A stretch of 64,000 nucleotides of DNA from Clostridia bacterium (GCA_017542695.1 JAFXWT010000093.1:32475-96474), one strand, 5' to 3'; positions 7,694 through 16,822 are shown, counted from the first letter of the stretch. Program-made: numbers and translations. The notes: generated by a model not told the origin, from the letters alone.

Positions 7694-8536
7694 TCAAAAA
7701 AGTGCGGCTTCGGTCAAAATCGGGCGCACTTTTTTATATATTTCATCAAAATTTTCCGGCGGGAGCGGATTTACTCCCTTGCCGCACTCGACCGTGAACG
7801 CGGGAACGCCGAGTTTTTCGATCACATAATCCTTGTACCCCGCATGGCTCGCCACATCTTCGTCGGGGCGAGACAGCCGGTAGCCCGAAACGAGCGCCAT
7901 GCGCTCGGCGAGCGCTTTCGCGCCGTGCGGTATTTTCCCGCCGTAGTCGAAGTATATCTCTTCGCCTTGAGTGTGCAGCGCCACGGCGACATTCAGACGC
8001 GGTGCGAGCGCGCGCGTCAGGCGGCAGAGTGCCGCCGTTTCGGGTTCGCTTCCGGGATATTCGCCGCCGTATCGCGTCGCCGCAGGCGACGTTATGCCCA
8101 TCGCGCGCTCGGCGGCTTTGCATTTGTCAAAGCCGGCGTCATAGTTGTGGTTCAGATCGACGCCGCGCGCGTTCGCCTGCCAGCGAGGGAAAAGAGACGC
8201 GTCGTATCTTTCGTGCGAGAGCGGGAGCGCCTCCCCCTGTGCGACGGCGCACCCGTCGATGTTCAGCATCGGCACGACGAAAAGCTCGCTCTTGGTCGGT
8301 ATGCCGTCGCCCTGCGCGTCGAGCGCAAATTTCAGAAGTATATTTGACGTAATGTGTTCCATGCCGTGATGCGCTCCGACGAATATCGCGGCGCCGTCTC
8401 CTCGTCCGACGCGAACGCACGGTATCGGCACGCCGAGCGCCGTTTTGCCGATGAAGAAGAGCCGCGCGCCGCGACGCTCCGCTTCAACGCACGCGGAGAA
8501 GAGGTTGATCGCGTCAAGCGGTTTTGAAAAGTTCAT
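7694..8536 (-). CDS. M14-family zinc carboxypeptidase
   Basis: 280 residues. M14 peptidases are zinc carboxypeptidases; short bacterial members such as MpaA and YqgT cleave gamma-D-Glu-diamino-acid bonds of peptidoglycan peptides. Visible: GAHHGMEH with the zinc HxxE pair (His57, Glu60), MLNIDG, the GVDLNHNYD motif with substrate-binding Asn/Arg neighbourhood, the third zinc His in VALHTQGEE and the catalytic Glu in FTVECGKG. No signal peptide is seen, which suits a cytoplasmic peptide-recycling role. It converges on ireB with 38 bases between the stops and diverges from lexA. Confidence 0.85.
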   Translation of the reverse strand: MNFSKPLDAINLFSACVEAERRGARLFFIGKTALGVPIPCVRVGRGDGAAIFVGAHHGMEHITSNILLKFALDAQGDGIPTKSELFVVPMLNIDGCAVAQGEALPLSHERYDASLFPRWQANARGVDLNHNYDAGFDKCKAAERAMGITSPAATRYGGEYPGSEPETAALCRLTRALAPRLNVAVALHTQGEEIYFDYGGKIPHGAKALAERMALVSGYRLSRPDEDVASHAGYKDYVIEKLGVPAFTVECGKGVNPLPPENFDEIYKKVRPILTEAALF

Positions 8537-8615
8537 AAAATCACCCGTAGATCGAGTTTTGTGATATCATCGTATGCGAAAATCGAAAAAATGATATAAA
8601 ATTTTACGAAAATTT

Positions 8616-8629
8616 CAAACAAATGTTTG
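8616..8629 (+). promoter_or_regulatory. LexA operator (SOS box) 1 of lexA
   Basis: CAAACAAATGTTTG has perfect inverted arms (CAAAC/GTTTG) and matches 12 of 14 positions of the Firmicutes box CGAACRNRYGTTYC. It overlaps the -35 region of the lexA promoter. Confidence 0.75.
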
Positions 8630-8655
8630 CATTTTTCAAAAAAGTGTGGTAAAAT
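8627..8655 (+). promoter_or_regulatory. Promoter of lexA
   Basis: TTGCAT (8627-8632), 17 nt, TAAAAT (8650-8655). SOS box 1 overlaps its -35 element and a second box lies just downstream. Confidence 0.65.
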
Positions 8656-8675
8656 ATAATGGATAAAGAAACAAG

Positions 8676-8689
8676 CGAACACATTTTTC
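8676..8689 (+). promoter_or_regulatory. LexA operator (SOS box) 2 of lexA
   Basis: CGAACACATTTTTC matches 13 of 14 positions of CGAACRNRYGTTYC, failing only at the G of the right arm. It lies between the -10 element and the start codon. Confidence 0.6.
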
Positions 8690-8708
8690 ACTGAAACGAG
8701 GTAAAAAT

Positions 8709-9311
8709 ATGGAAAACCTTACAGAAAGAGAACGAAAGGTTTACGAGTACATCCGCGGTGTGCTCGAGCGAAACGGATATTCTCCGTCCGTGCGCGACAT
8801 CCAGAACGCTCTCGGGATAAAGAGTACGGCGACCGTACATTCGTACATCGAGCGGCTTGAATCGAAAGGTTATATCAAAAGGGAGCAGGGAAAGAGCCGC
8901 ACGCTTCGCACCGACGGCGGCGAGAGCGACTCAACGACGGTAAGGGTGCCGATAGTCGGTCAGGTCGCGGCGGGACTGCCGATACTTGCGGCGGAAAATC
9001 TCGACGGGTATATCGAATTCTGCGCGCCGAAAGGCACGCTCCCGTCGGAGATATTCGCTCTGCGAATCAAAGGGCGCAGTATGATCGAGGCGGGAATAAT
9101 GGACGGCGACACAGTGATCGTCAGCCGCACGAGCTACGTCGACAACGGCGACATCGCCGTCGTGTTGATAGACGACGAGGCGACGGTCAAGACATTCTAC
9201 CGCGAGAACGGCCACTTCCGCCTGCAGCCGGAAAACAGCGAGATGAAGCCCATAATCACAAAGGAGGCCGTGATTCTCGGAAAAGTGATAGCGTCCGTCC
9301 GCTATTACTAA
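8709..9311 (+). CDS. lexA: LexA repressor
   Basis: 200 residues, typical. LexA represses SOS genes and cleaves itself when RecA filaments form. The N-terminal winged helix-turn-helix spans residues 1-65 (GYSPSVRDIQNALGIKSTATVHSYI). The autocleavage bond is Ala88-Gly89 in GQVAAGLPI; the catalytic pair is Ser124 (KGRSMIEAGI) and Lys161 (ATVKTFYRE). It is preceded by two SOS boxes, so it is self-regulated. It is transcribed divergently from the M14 peptidase gene, which the same operators might also affect. Confidence 0.97.
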   Translation: MENLTERERKVYEYIRGVLERNGYSPSVRDIQNALGIKSTATVHSYIERLESKGYIKREQGKSRTLRTDGGESDSTTVRVPIVGQVAAGLPILAAENLDGYIEFCAPKGTLPSEIFALRIKGRSMIEAGIMDGDTVIVSRTSYVDNGDIAVVLIDDEATVKTFYRENGHFRLQPENSEMKPIITKEAVILGKVIASVRYY

Positions 9312-9380
9312 TGAGCCGACTGAAAACGACGGCGAAATGAAAAACATTTGCACTTTTTATTTCAAAAATCAAAAAAACAG

Positions 9381-9409
9381 TTGCATTTTTTCTGAAAATA
9401 TGGTAAAAA
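9381..9409 (+). promoter_or_regulatory. Candidate promoter of the trigger-factor-like lipoprotein gene
   Basis: TTGCAT (9381-9386), 17 nt, TAAAAA (9404-9409), similar in sequence to the lexA promoter but with no clear SOS box. Confidence 0.5.
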
Positions 9410-9472
9410 GAAAAGTGTGCTTTATTTCGGCGCATAGCGCCGGCGAACTTTGAAAGGAATGGAAAACTCAAA

Positions 9473-10909
9473 ATGAAAAAGTTTATTGCGCTCTTTCTTG
9501 TTTTCGCGACCGCGGCGATCGTGCTCTGCGGATGCGGAAGCTTCAATGTAAAGAGCATTGATCCGCTTGATTACGTAAAGGTCGGAGATTACAAGAATTT
9601 CTCTCTCGAAGACTTCAAAAAGACTTACGAAGAGGAACGCGAGGCGCTTGCTTCCGAAATGACGACGTTCAACGTCGACTGGGGCTACACCGTCGTGTTC
9701 AATCAGGTCTGCGAAATAATCGGCGGAGACGACGAGACCGCGACGTACACTCGCTACCCCGCGCTTTGCTTTGAGGGCGAGAACACAAGAACGGTCAACA
9801 TCTACGAATTTACCGAGGACGCTTACAAATCGACGTTTGACAGCGCGCTCGTTTATAACGTGACAGACGCCGACAACATTTCAACGGGCGCGAAGGCAAG
9901 GACGATCAGGATAGGCACGGCGTTCGATTTTACTTTCACAATGCCGTATGACACGACGGACTCCCGCATTTCCGGCCAAAAGGTGCGCTATACGATAACT
10001 CCCGTAAAGGTGCTCCCGCCCGTGTGTGACGACAGCGAAATACTCGATTCTCTCAACAGTTTCTATGAGAAATATTCCGCGGAGCAGAATTCCGCTTCGA
10101 TGGGCGACATCGTGGCGGCGGATATTGAAGGGACTGTCGGCGGCGAGCTCCGTGACGGACTCAAATATGACGCGCGCACGTTTGTTCTCGGCTGCTCGGA
10201 GTATCCCGCGCAGTTCGACGAGCAGCTCGTCGGTCTTGTAAAGGGCGGCAGACGCGAATTCTCCGTCACGTTCCCGACGGATTGGCCGAACGCCGATCTC
10301 GCCGGCGAAACGGTCGATTTCTCCGTCAAGATAACGAATATTACAAGCTATAACAGACCGATAAGGGAAAACACGGAATACTCGTCTCTCTACGATCTCA
10401 AAGAGGCGCTCCGCCTCGAGCTTTACGTCGAATTTGAAATAATGAACGTCGTTTACAAACGTTCGGAACTCATCAAAGCTCCGAGGGGACTTTACAACGA
10501 GTATTACAAGTATTTCAAAAATACGAGCGAAAACAACATCAAGGAAAGCATAAAATCGTTCTCGCAGAGCGGCGCCGCCGTTTCAAGAGAGGACGTTATA
10601 AAGGAAGTATGGGGCGGCGAAGAGGAATACGCGAAATATCTTGATAAGTCGGCAAATCAGACCGTGATGCAGACGCTCGTCTGCCACGCCGTTTGCGACT
10701 CGCTGAAGATAGAGTACACCGACGCGATGTACAAAGCCGATCTCGCCGAATTTGCCGAGGCGTACAATTCAAGTTATCAGACGAATTATACCGATTCCAA
10801 AATCGAGAGTATATGCACAAAGAACATGCTCCTGCTTATCTTCATGGAGCAAAAAGCGTGCGAAGAGCTTTCAAAAACGCTTGACGGATTTCCGGTCATT
10901 GATTTTTGA
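9473..10909 (+). CDS. Secreted lipoprotein with trigger-factor-like FKBP domain
   Basis: 478 residues. An N-terminal signal with lipobox (LCGC, Cys21) predicts a lipid-anchored surface protein. Residues about 205-290 follow the trigger factor peptidyl-prolyl isomerase pattern: GDIVAADIEGTVGGE, then FVLGCSEYPAQFDEQLVGLVKGG, FSVTFPTDWPNADLAGETV and DFSVKITNIT. The C-terminal 180 residues are helical, like the chaperone arms of trigger factor. The protein may therefore be an extracytoplasmic folding catalyst or chaperone; the isomerase claim rests on fold similarity only. The first 180 residues hold a further domain I do not recognise. It sits between lexA and lon. Confidence 0.72.
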   Translation: MKKFIALFLVFATAAIVLCGCGSFNVKSIDPLDYVKVGDYKNFSLEDFKKTYEEEREALASEMTTFNVDWGYTVVFNQVCEIIGGDDETATYTRYPALCFEGENTRTVNIYEFTEDAYKSTFDSALVYNVTDADNISTGAKARTIRIGTAFDFTFTMPYDTTDSRISGQKVRYTITPVKVLPPVCDDSEILDSLNSFYEKYSAEQNSASMGDIVAADIEGTVGGELRDGLKYDARTFVLGCSEYPAQFDEQLVGLVKGGRREFSVTFPTDWPNADLAGETVDFSVKITNITSYNRPIRENTEYSSLYDLKEALRLELYVEFEIMNVVYKRSELIKAPRGLYNEYYKYFKNTSENNIKESIKSFSQSGAAVSREDVIKEVWGGEEEYAKYLDKSANQTVMQTLVCHAVCDSLKIEYTDAMYKADLAEFAEAYNSSYQTNYTDSKIESICTKNMLLLIFMEQKACEELSKTLDGFPVIDF

Positions 10910-10922
10910 AACGAGTAATGTG

Positions 10923-10948
10923 AAAAGCGCCCTGCGGGGCGCTTTTTC
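10923..10948 (+). terminator. Intrinsic terminator after the lipoprotein gene
   Basis: AAAAGCGCCC and GGGCGCTTTT arms around a 4-base loop, followed by T residues; 13 bases after the stop codon. Confidence 0.85.
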
Positions 10949-11010
10949 TTTTTCGCAAAAAAGAAAAGGGCGAAAAGATGTTAAAAATATATTAAATATT
11001 CAAAATAATA

Positions 11011-11039
11011 TGGAATTTTACATTTGTTTGTGATATAAT
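11011..11039 (+). promoter_or_regulatory. Possible extended -10 promoter of lon
   Basis: TGATATAAT (hexamer 11034-11039) is an extended -10 element; the -35 position (TGGAAT, 11011-11016) is weak. No CIRCE or CtsR-type repeat is seen between it and lon. Confidence 0.35.
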
Positions 11040-11127
11040 AACAAAAAGTATAATCGGAAACTATACGAACTTATCGCAGAGCGTCGGTTTTGCGACCGAT
11101 CACATACATAAACGGAAAGGTGAAAAA

Positions 11128-13539
11128 ATGACAACGACCACAGAAATGATAAAGAAAAACACGCTCCCGTGCGTCGCGACGAGGGGGCTCGTCGCGTTTC
11201 CGGGCATACCGCTGAGTCTTGAAATAGGGCGCGCGTTCTCAAAGCGCGCGTGCGAGGCGGCAATGAAGGGCGATGGCATGATATTCATTGTCTGTCAGAA
11301 GGAATACAGCGAAAAAGAGCCGACGGCGGAAAAACTCTATCCCGTCGGCGTTACGGCGAAGATAAAGCAGATCGTAAAAGGAAGCGGCTCGACTTTCCGC
11401 ATCCTGACTGAGCCGCGCGAGCGCGCATATCTGACGTCGCTTACGACGGCGGGCGGCAAATATCTCGCCGCCGAGATAATGGAAAAGACGATATCCGTCG
11501 CCGACAACGGCGGCGTCAAGGGCGAAGCGCTGATGCGCGATCTCAAAAACACGCTCGGCGATTTTGTCAAATATCTTCCGAAGCTCTCAAAGGAGCTTTG
11601 GTTCGTCGTAAATTCCCTTCAGACGCCCGGGATGCTTTGCGACTTTGTCGCGGCCAACATCGTCGTCGACGTTGCGGACAAGGAAAAAATACTCGAGGAG
11701 TTCGATCCGATGCGCCGCCTCGAGCTGACGATACTTGTTCTCGAACAGGAAAAGCAGATACTTTCCGAAGAGGACAAAATACACCGCATAGTGCGCGAGA
11801 ATCTTGACAAAAATCAAAGGGATTTCTATCTGCGCGAGCAGATGCGCGTCATTCAGGAGGAACTCGGCGAGGATGACGAGGACATATCCGTCTATATGCA
11901 AAAGCTGAAAAAGGGCAATTTCCCGAAGGAAGTGCGCGAAAAGCTTGAACGCGACATCAAAAAACTGCAGCGTATGCCTATCGGCAGCGCCGACAACACG
12001 GTGATGCAGAACTACATCGAAACGTGCCTCGACATCCCGTTCGGAGCAAAGAGCGACGATTCTCTCGACATCGACAAGGTGAGAAAGATACTCGACGAGG
12101 ATCACGACGGGCTTGAAAAAGTCAAGGAGCGCATTCTCGAATACCTTGCGGCGCTGAAACTCAACCCCGATATGAAAAACCAGATAATCTGCCTTGTCGG
12201 CCCTCCCGGAACGGGAAAAACGTCCGTGGCGATCTCGATCGCCCGCGCACTCTCGCGCAACTTCGTGCGCGTTTCGCTTGGCGGCGTTCGTGACGAGGCG
12301 GACATCCGCGGACACAGAAAGACATACGTCGGCGCGATGCCGGGGCGCATAATTAACGCGCTTATCGAAGCAAAGACGATGAATCCGCTCATCCTGTTCG
12401 ACGAGATAGACAAAATGGCGAACGACAGCCGAGGCGATCCCGCGTCGGCGATGCTCGAAGTGCTCGACGGCGAACAGAACAAGGCGTTCCGCGATCATTT
12501 CGTCGAAATGCCCGTCGATCTGTCGTCGTGTATGTTTATCACGACGGCGAACACGCTCGACACCGTTCCCGCGCCTCTGATCGACAGAATGGAGATCATC
12601 GAGCTCCATTCGTACACGCGGAGCGAAAAGTTCTCGATAGCGAAAAATCATCTCATTCCGAAGCAGGCGAAGCGCCACGGGCTGAACGGGCGCACGTTCA
12701 AGATAGACGACGACGCGCTCTATAAGATCATCGACGAATATACGCGCGAAGCGGGCGTCCGCGGTCTTGAAAAGCAGATTGCAAAATGCTGCCGAAAAGC
12801 AGCGAAGCACATCGTCGACGGCGAGAAGAGCGTCAGGATCAGATCAAAGACGCTGATTGATTTCCTCGGCACTCAACACATCATTCAGGAAAAGATATTC
12901 GACGAAAATGAGATCGGTATCGTCAACGGAATGGCGTATACCGAGTTCGGCGGCGATCTGCTCCGCATCGAAACGGTTGCTATGCCCGGAACGGGCAAGC
13001 TCGAGCTTACCGGATCGCTCGGCGATGTGATGAAGGAATCCGCGCACGCGGCGATCAGCTACGTCCGCTTCAACGCCGACAAATTCGGCATCGACGGCGA
13101 ATTCTACAAAACGAAAGACATACATATCCATTTCCCCGAGGGAGCCGTTCCTAAGGACGGACCGAGCGCGGGCGCGGCGATAGTCACGTCGCTCGTAAGC
13201 GAGCTGTCGGGGATACCCGTCAGGCGCGACGTCGCCATGACGGGCGAGATAACGCTCCACGGGCGCGTCACCGCGATAGGCGGTCTGCGCGAAAAGACAA
13301 TGGCGGCGTATCTCGCGGGTGTGAACACGATAATCATACCGAAAGACAACGTCGACGACCTTGTCGACGTCGCCGACGAAGTGAAAACGCACGTTACGAT
13401 CATTCCCGTGTCAAACGTCGGCGAGGCGCTCGACGTCGCGCTGGTGCGCAACGGCGCCGCGGAGGACGCGGAGACGGAAGTCAAGACGGACGGCTTCGTC
13501 GCCGTTTCGGCGCGTCCGCGCGCGAGCGGAGGAAGATAA
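11128..13539 (+). CDS. lon: ATP-dependent protease Lon (LonA)
   Basis: 803 residues, full length. Lon degrades damaged and short-lived regulatory proteins in the cytoplasm. The N-terminal substrate-binding domain begins LPCVATRGLVAFPG; the Walker A motif is GPPGTGKT (358-365), the Walker B region LILFDEIDKM, and the protease dyad is Ser680 (KDGPSAGAA) and Lys723 (GGLREKTMAA). GGAAAGGTGAAAAA precedes the ATG. engB follows after three bases with its own ribosome site, the lon-engB order being common in Firmicutes. Confidence 0.97.
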   Translation: MTTTTEMIKKNTLPCVATRGLVAFPGIPLSLEIGRAFSKRACEAAMKGDGMIFIVCQKEYSEKEPTAEKLYPVGVTAKIKQIVKGSGSTFRILTEPRERAYLTSLTTAGGKYLAAEIMEKTISVADNGGVKGEALMRDLKNTLGDFVKYLPKLSKELWFVVNSLQTPGMLCDFVAANIVVDVADKEKILEEFDPMRRLELTILVLEQEKQILSEEDKIHRIVRENLDKNQRDFYLREQMRVIQEELGEDDEDISVYMQKLKKGNFPKEVREKLERDIKKLQRMPIGSADNTVMQNYIETCLDIPFGAKSDDSLDIDKVRKILDEDHDGLEKVKERILEYLAALKLNPDMKNQIICLVGPPGTGKTSVAISIARALSRNFVRVSLGGVRDEADIRGHRKTYVGAMPGRIINALIEAKTMNPLILFDEIDKMANDSRGDPASAMLEVLDGEQNKAFRDHFVEMPVDLSSCMFITTANTLDTVPAPLIDRMEIIELHSYTRSEKFSIAKNHLIPKQAKRHGLNGRTFKIDDDALYKIIDEYTREAGVRGLEKQIAKCCRKAAKHIVDGEKSVRIRSKTLIDFLGTQHIIQEKIFDENEIGIVNGMAYTEFGGDLLRIETVAMPGTGKLELTGSLGDVMKESAHAAISYVRFNADKFGIDGEFYKTKDIHIHFPEGAVPKDGPSAGAAIVTSLVSELSGIPVRRDVAMTGEITLHGRVTAIGGLREKTMAAYLAGVNTIIIPKDNVDDLVDVADEVKTHVTIIPVSNVGEALDVALVRNGAAEDAETEVKTDGFVAVSARPRASGGR

Positions 13540-13542
13540 GCG

Positions 13543-14145
13543 ATGGCGCTCGTTTTTCAGAATACCGAACTTATTATGACGGCGGGGCGAAAAGATCAGT
13601 TCCCGCGCGACTCTCTCCCGCAGATAGCGCTTTCGGGGCGATCGAACGTCGGGAAAAGCTCTCTCATCAACACCGTCATCGGTAGAAAGAATTACGCTCG
13701 CACAAGCTCTTCGCCGGGCAAGACGGTGACGATAAACTTCTATCTTATTGACAGAAAAATATACCTTGTCGACCTCCCGGGTTACGGCTTTGCGCGTCGC
13801 TCGGGCGACATACAAAAGGATTTTTCAAAGCTGATGGAAGAGTACATCACTCAGGACGGCAAGCCGGATCTTGTGCTTCAGCTCATCGACCTCAAGGTCG
13901 GGCCGACGGGGGACGATCTGATGATGCTCGACTGGCTCAATTCCGAGGGCATCCCGTACGCCGTCGTCGCAACGAAGGCGGACAAGGTCAACGCGACGAC
14001 TCGCAGGCAGAACGCTGAGGCGCTCCGCGCCCATCCGTACCTCAACCCGCCGTACGCGGACAGAGAAATACCCGTCATCGAGTTTTCGGCGCTGACCGGC
14101 GACGGAAAAAAAGAGGTAATTTCAAAGATAATTGAGATCACATAA
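13543..14145 (+). CDS. engB: Ribosome biogenesis GTPase EngB/YsxC
   Basis: 200 residues. EngB/YsxC is an essential GTPase needed for assembly of the large ribosomal subunit. G1 is GRSNVGKSS (32-40), G2 TSSSPGKTVTIN, G3 DLPGYGFA, G4 TKAD and G5 FSALTG. GGAGGAAGATAAGCG, lying across the end of lon, gives the ribosome site. Cotranscribed with lon. Confidence 0.96.
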   Translation: MALVFQNTELIMTAGRKDQFPRDSLPQIALSGRSNVGKSSLINTVIGRKNYARTSSSPGKTVTINFYLIDRKIYLVDLPGYGFARRSGDIQKDFSKLMEEYITQDGKPDLVLQLIDLKVGPTGDDLMMLDWLNSEGIPYAVVATKADKVNATTRRQNAEALRAHPYLNPPYADREIPVIEFSALTGDGKKEVISKIIEIT

Positions 14146-14163
14146 CTTGTTTCAGGAGAAAAA

Positions 14164-14868
14164 ATGAACGATATAACTTACACTATATTGATGTACTTGA
14201 TAAGAGTGCCGGTGGTGCTTCTGTCTCTTTCGTTCCATGAATGCTCGCACGCATGGATGGCGTATAAGCTCGGCGATCCGACGGCGAAGAATTTCGGGCG
14301 GCTGACGCTGAATCCCATAAAGCATATTGATCCGATGGGCGCTGTAATGATGTTTTTGATAGGCATAGGTTACGCAAAGCCCGTTCCGGTCAATTCCCGC
14401 CATTTCAAAAAGCCGCGGCGCGACATGGCGCTTGTTGCGGCAGCGGGACCTTTATCAAACATCGTGTTGTGCATCGTTTCGCTTTTGATATTCAATCTTT
14501 TCGCGGCGATACCGATATCAAATTCCGACGGCGCGGGATTTTATATGTGGTACGGAACGCTGATGTTCTTTGCGGCGGCGGCCGAACTCAATATCATGCT
14601 CGCAATCTTCAACCTCATTCCGGTGCCGCCTCTCGACGGCTCGCGCATCGCGTTCATGTTCCTGCCGGCGAAGTGGTATTTCGGGCTGATGAAATATGAA
14701 AGATTCATAATGATAGGATTCTTCGCCGTGGTGCTGTTTGTCACGCGCGTGCTCAGATTCAGTATAATAAGCGTTGTCGCGCTTTATATTCTGAGCGCGC
14801 TTCAGTCGCTCCTCTCTTATATCCCGCTGTTTGAAAACGGGTTGTATTATCTCATCCAAAGCTTATAA
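14164..14868 (+). CDS. Site-2 protease family membrane metallopeptidase (M50)
   Basis: 234 residues, almost entirely membrane segments. The zinc motif HECSH (25-29) lies in the first helix, and the third ligand is Asp158 in PVPPLDGSRI. Such short M50B proteins (YwhC type, without PDZ domain) cleave within membranes; their natural substrates are mostly unknown. GSSKPVPVN-like YAKPVPVNSRHFKKPRRD is typical of this subgroup. It lies between engB and scpA with gaps of 18 and 12 bases, the usual clostridial arrangement ahead of scpAB. Confidence 0.9.
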   Translation: MNDITYTILMYLIRVPVVLLSLSFHECSHAWMAYKLGDPTAKNFGRLTLNPIKHIDPMGAVMMFLIGIGYAKPVPVNSRHFKKPRRDMALVAAAGPLSNIVLCIVSLLIFNLFAAIPISNSDGAGFYMWYGTLMFFAAAAELNIMLAIFNLIPVPPLDGSRIAFMFLPAKWYFGLMKYERFIMIGFFAVVLFVTRVLRFSIISVVALYILSALQSLLSYIPLFENGLYYLIQSL

Positions 14869-14880
14869 CGGGCGGTGCAA

Positions 14881-15648
14881 ATGGAACTTGTATTCAAAAC
14901 CGAGGTCTACGAGGGGCCGCTTGATCTGCTCCTCGGGCTCATCGCAAAAAACAAAATGAATATAGCCGACATCAAGATCGCCGTGATCTTCGAGCAGTAT
15001 ATGGAGTATGTTGCCTCAATGCAGGTCGATGACATGGAGGTCGCGGGCGAATTCATCCGTATGGCGTCGGAGCTGATGCTGATAAAGAGCAAGATGCTCC
15101 TGCCGAAGCAGGACGAAGACCCGCGCGAAGAGCTCGTCCGCACACTGATGGAGTACAAGACGGCGAAGGAAGCCGCCGAAAAGCTCTCGTTTCTCGAAAA
15201 GGAGTATTTCGGCCGCTTTGAAAAGGATACCGACGAGATAGTTGTTGACAAGACAAAGCTCGACGATATGGACATTTCGCTTCTTTCGGAAGCTATGACG
15301 CGTATTCTGATGAAGATATCGGATAAGCGCGAGCTCGAAAGGACGAAGCCGATCGAGTCGATCAATCCGATCATCAAAAAGCAGATCGTGCCCGTTTCGG
15401 AGATGATAGATCGCGTAATCGACGTGATGAAAAATAAAAAGAGCGTTGATTTCGAGTCGCTGTTCGACGACGTGACGACGCGATCCGGTATCGTTGCGAC
15501 GTTTTACGCTGTGCTCGACCTGCTCAAAAACGGAAATATCGAGATCGACAGGGAAGCGACCGGCACATCGAAAACAAACATAGTGCTTCGCTTTGTGAGC
15601 GACAAGAGGGAAAATGACGATGAACAACGAAATGACGATGGACAATGA
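14881..15648 (+). CDS. scpA: Segregation and condensation protein A
   Basis: 255 residues from the ATG at 14881 (GGCGG five bases upstream; a GTG two codons earlier is less likely). ScpA is the kleisin that bridges SMC heads and recruits ScpB in chromosome condensation. The N-terminus YEGPLDLLLGLIAKNKMNIADI and MASELMLIKSKMLLP are family hallmarks; the C-terminal winged helix carries TRSGIVATFYAVLDLLK. Its last 35 bases overlap scpB. Confidence 0.95.
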   Translation: MELVFKTEVYEGPLDLLLGLIAKNKMNIADIKIAVIFEQYMEYVASMQVDDMEVAGEFIRMASELMLIKSKMLLPKQDEDPREELVRTLMEYKTAKEAAEKLSFLEKEYFGRFEKDTDEIVVDKTKLDDMDISLLSEAMTRILMKISDKRELERTKPIESINPIIKKQIVPVSEMIDRVIDVMKNKKSVDFESLFDDVTTRSGIVATFYAVLDLLKNGNIEIDREATGTSKTNIVLRFVSDKRENDDEQRNDDGQ

Positions 15649-16195
15649 GAAGATCATCACAAGAGACGAAATAAAGAGGATAATCGAAGCGGTGCTTTTC
15701 GCAGCGGGGCATCCCATGACGTATGAAAAGCTCGCCGAGGTCATCGGCGTCAGCGAGGACGAGATCTCCGACGCCGTTGACGAATATATAACGGAATACG
15801 ACGCGAGCGGTCTTGTCCGCGGAATTCAGCTTCTCAAACTCGGGCGTGCGTGCCAGCTGACGACAAAGGAAGTCTTTATCGACTACGTCAAGGCGGCGCT
15901 CGGCGTACGCGAGGGCGGCAATTTATCGAAAGCGTCGCTCGAAACGCTTGCGATCATCGCGTATAATCAGCCCATCACGCGCGCTTACGTCGATCAGGTC
16001 CGCGGCGTTGACAGCGCGTATTCGGTCGGCGTGCTCGTCGAGCGCGAGCTCGTCAAAGTCGTCGGGCAACTCGACGTTCCGGGACGGCCGCACCTTTACG
16101 CGACTACGGAAAATTTCCTGCGCGTATTCGGAATGTCGTCGCTCGAACAGCTTCCTCCGATCTCTCTTCCGGGAGCGTCGCCCGAGGCGCAGTGA
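15614..16195 (+). CDS. scpB: Segregation and condensation protein B
   Basis: 193 residues if the first ATG is used; in-frame ATGs also lie at 15620, 15632 and 15638, and 15620 has the better distance from GAGGG. ScpB is the winged-helix dimer that binds ScpA in the SMC complex. Matches: RIIEAVLFAAGHPMTYEKLAEVIGV, QLTTKEVFIDYVKAAL, LSKASLETLAIIAYNQPITRA and VGRPHLYATTENFLRVFG-like text near the end. Translationally coupled to scpA by overlap. Confidence 0.95.
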   Translation: MTMNNEMTMDNEKIITRDEIKRIIEAVLFAAGHPMTYEKLAEVIGVSEDEISDAVDEYITEYDASGLVRGIQLLKLGRACQLTTKEVFIDYVKAALGVREGGNLSKASLETLAIIAYNQPITRAYVDQVRGVDSAYSVGVLVERELVKVVGQLDVPGRPHLYATTENFLRVFGMSSLEQLPPISLPGASPEAQ

Positions 16196-16226
16196 CTTGA
16201 AAATATAAATTTGCGGGGGTGATCTT

Positions 16227-16802
16227 ATGTGGTGGATAATTCCCGCCGTCATCGCGGCGGCGGCGATCGTCGCGCTGAATATTCCCGTAAGACTCCATAT
16301 CGTCGTCGGCGACGATGTCAGCGTCGAGTGGCGCGTGCTTTTCATGAGAAAGCCGCTCTACCCCGCGCCCCCGAAAAAGAAAAAGAAGAAAAAAGCGGCA
16401 AAAAAAGAACAGACGAAGAAAGCCGCCCCGAAAAAACGGGAAATAACGGCACACGACGTGATAGATATGCTCCGTTCAGCCGCCGAGGTGCTCGGCGAGC
16501 TGCTCTCGAAGCTCCGCCGCAGAATGAAAATACTCTTGATTAAACTAAACGTTAAAGTCGGAACGGATGAGGCGGCGAAAACGGCTGTGATATACGGTGC
16601 GGCGGCGAACGCCTGCGACGAGCTGCTTGAGATCATGCGTCGATACACCAAATTCCGTGAAAAGAGCGGCGCGGTGTCGGTCACGGCCGATTTCACGTCG
16701 GAAAAAACGGACTTCGCCGCCGAGCTTGAGCTGTCGGCGAGTGTCATCGGAATATTCGGTGTGCTGCTGCCGACTGTGAATAAACTGATGAGCAAAAAAT
16801 AA
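16227..16802 (+). CDS. DUF2953 membrane protein (YtfI-like)
   Basis: 191 residues. One N-terminal transmembrane segment (IIPAVIAAAAIVALNI), then a small beta region, a long lysine-rich linker (KKKKKKKAAKKEQTKK near 50-68) and a helical C-terminal part. DUF2953 proteins commonly precede ytfJ/gerW in spore formers, as here (20 bases upstream of it), so a sporulation-linked role is likely but unproven. GGGGGTGATCTT precedes the ATG. Confidence 0.8.
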   Translation: MWWIIPAVIAAAAIVALNIPVRLHIVVGDDVSVEWRVLFMRKPLYPAPPKKKKKKKAAKKEQTKKAAPKKREITAHDVIDMLRSAAEVLGELLSKLRRRMKILLIKLNVKVGTDEAAKTAVIYGAAANACDELLEIMRRYTKFREKSGAVSVTADFTSEKTDFAAELELSASVIGIFGVLLPTVNKLMSKK

Positions 16803-16822
16803 AAAATATAAAGGGTGAGATC

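Noticed and set aside
10981..11127. CIRCE or CtsR heat-shock operator before lon
   Set aside because: No TTAGCACTC/GAGTGCTAA pair or CtsR direct repeat is seen in this gap.
11587..12810. Long open frame antisense to lon
   Set aside because: It is a mirror of the codon bias of lon, has no ribosome site or family match, and lon is unmistakable.
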